Assembly (NCBI GenBank): GCA_019414265.1
Contig: DXMJ01000023.1
Location: forward strand, 1 to 29,843
Source: Collinsella sp.
GTDB taxonomy: Bacteria > Actinomycetota > Coriobacteriia > Coriobacteriales > Coriobacteriaceae
Direction of reading: 5' to 3'
Length of the DNA: 29,843 nucleotides
Shown here: one piece after another, positions 29,323-29,843 of the stretch
Layout: every line of letters begins with the position of its first letter
Numbering within the stretch: position 1 is the first letter of the stretch
Notes under the pieces: model-generated
Databases searched by the model: none
Told to the model about the DNA's origin: nothing
Seen by the model: the letters and a program-made list of their open reading frames with translations, nothing else
Made by a program: the position numbers and the translations under genes

Positions 29323-29843
29323 CTTCAACTTCAACAGGGACTTCTACGAGGGCTGCCGCGCCCTGGGCGACAGGGAGGGCATGGCGCTCGCGTGGGCGAT
29401 GCTGCGCTACGGCTACGAGGGCATCGAGCCAAAGCTTAAGCCCACCACCATGGCGGCGTTCACCTTCGCGAGGGGCCGCATCGACGCCATGGTCAACGGC
29501 AGCCTCGGGGGGCAGGCGAGGGCCGCCAAGGCAGGCGGCATCGCAACCACCCAAGGGGGTAGCCAAGGGGGTAGCCGACCCAGCGGGCGAGGGGGTAGCC
29601 AACAGAAAGAGAAGGAGAAGGAGAAGGAGATAGCCCTAGCGGGCTATAGCGCGGCCCGCCAAGCACCCGATGACTTCGAGCCCCCGTCGGCCGAGGACGT
29701 GGAGGCGTACTTCGCCGCCAACTGCCTCCGGGGCGACGCCCGCCAGTTCTTCGACCACTACGCCGCGCAGGGGTGGACGCTGCCGAGCGGCCTGCCCGTG
29801 TCCGACGGGTGGGCGCTCGCCCGCAACTGGAGCCGCAAGCAGG
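29315..29843 (+). CDS. DUF6291-like phage protein, partial (runs past the window end)
   Basis: An open frame of 176 codons to the edge, starting within GGATGAATAA, eight bases overlapping the recombinase stop, after GGAGGTGAG. Residues about 9-60 (FYEGCRALGDREGMALAWAML..., PTTMAAFTFARGRIDAM) match the conserved part of proteins called DUF6291 in phage early regions. A Gly/Ser/Gln then Lys-Glu linker (about 80-107) leads to a second block (DVEAYFAANCLRGDARQFFDHYAAQGW) of a kind common at the C-terminal end of phage replication-initiation proteins. A role in replication is therefore plausible but not shown. Confidence 0.75.
   Translation, partial: MNNFNFNRDFYEGCRALGDREGMALAWAMLRYGYEGIEPKLKPTTMAAFTFARGRIDAMVNGSLGGQARAAKAGGIATTQGGSQGGSRPSGRGGSQQKEKEKEKEIALAGYSAARQAPDDFEPPSAEDVEAYFAANCLRGDARQFFDHYAAQGWTLPSGLPVSDGWALARNWSRKQ
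29553..29600 (+). repeat. 12-bp iteron-like repeats inside the last gene
   Basis: AAGGGGGTAGCC occurs at 29553-29564 and 29565-29576. After one degenerate 12-bp unit, GAGGGGGTAGCC occurs at 29589-29600. The phase is exactly 12 bp throughout. The units encode the Gly-Gly-Ser linker. They are followed by a purine-rich run (29604-29630) and the inverted repeat TAGCCC-TAGC-GGGCTA at 29631-29646. Iterons within an initiator gene are known from the lambda O gene; here the reading is inferred. Confidence 0.5.

Larger units (their letters stand above)
20705..29843. mobile_element. Integrated prophage-like element (left part)
   Basis: Starts next to tRNA-Lys and runs past the right edge. It holds, in order, a tyrosine integrase, an Abi_2 module, divergent XRE regulators around an operator region, a SieB-like exclusion protein, an excisionase-like protein, a ParB-like protein, a second tyrosine recombinase and a DUF6291-like protein. 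Arginine AGG codons are common in many of these genes but rare in the chromosomal genes to the left. An immunity region plus exclusion and abortive-infection genes favours a temperate phage over a conjugative element, but no structural or transfer gene is inside the window to decide. Confidence 0.85.

Overview
The window looks like a chromosomal piece of a high-GC gut actinomycete of the Coriobacteriia, most likely Collinsella or a close relative. This rests on gene content, not on a search: CarD, a Rho factor with a very long N-terminal extension, a WecA/TagO-type transferase, a VanZ-like protein, and dispersed palindromic intergenic repeats of a kind I associate with that genus.

Positions 1-20700 are ordinary chromosome. 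In order they hold: an undecaprenyl-phosphate sugar-1-phosphate transferase (minus); a candidate 6S RNA (minus, about 1451-1612); a radical SAM protein; tRNA-Ala(CGC) with clear promoter and terminator; a coiled-coil tail-anchored protein; nicotinate phosphoribosyltransferase; the proline genes proB and proA with an S33 peptidase of proline iminopeptidase type between them; an HD-domain protein; CarD; argS; rho; a membrane-anchored acidic protein paired with a VanZ-like protein; a ROK sugar kinase; a class I/II aminotransferase; and a tRNA-His, tRNA-Lys, tRNA-Lys cluster.

From about 20705 to the right edge (29843) the window enters an integrated mobile element, probably a prophage or phage-like integrative element, sitting beside the second tRNA-Lys. 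A tyrosine integrase lies next to the tRNA. It is followed by an Abi_2 (AbiD/AbiF) HEPN-type protein whose leader encodes a pseudoknot-capable RNA with its own promoter, so it looks like a type III toxin-antitoxin or defence unit. Next come two divergent XRE regulators around a repeat-rich operator region, small proteins, a probable SieB-like superinfection exclusion membrane protein, and a strongly structured noncoding stretch. The final rightward operon is tightly overlapped: excisionase-like HTH protein, small membrane protein, ParB-like protein, two small possibly paralogous proteins, a second tyrosine recombinase, and a DUF6291-like protein cut by the window end. That last gene carries 12-bp iteron-like repeats in its linker. 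The right end of the element is outside the window.

The most interesting parts are the Abi_2/RNA module, the structured region at 25560-25760, the repeated gene-junction cassette in the late operon with its second recombinase, and the iterons inside the last gene.
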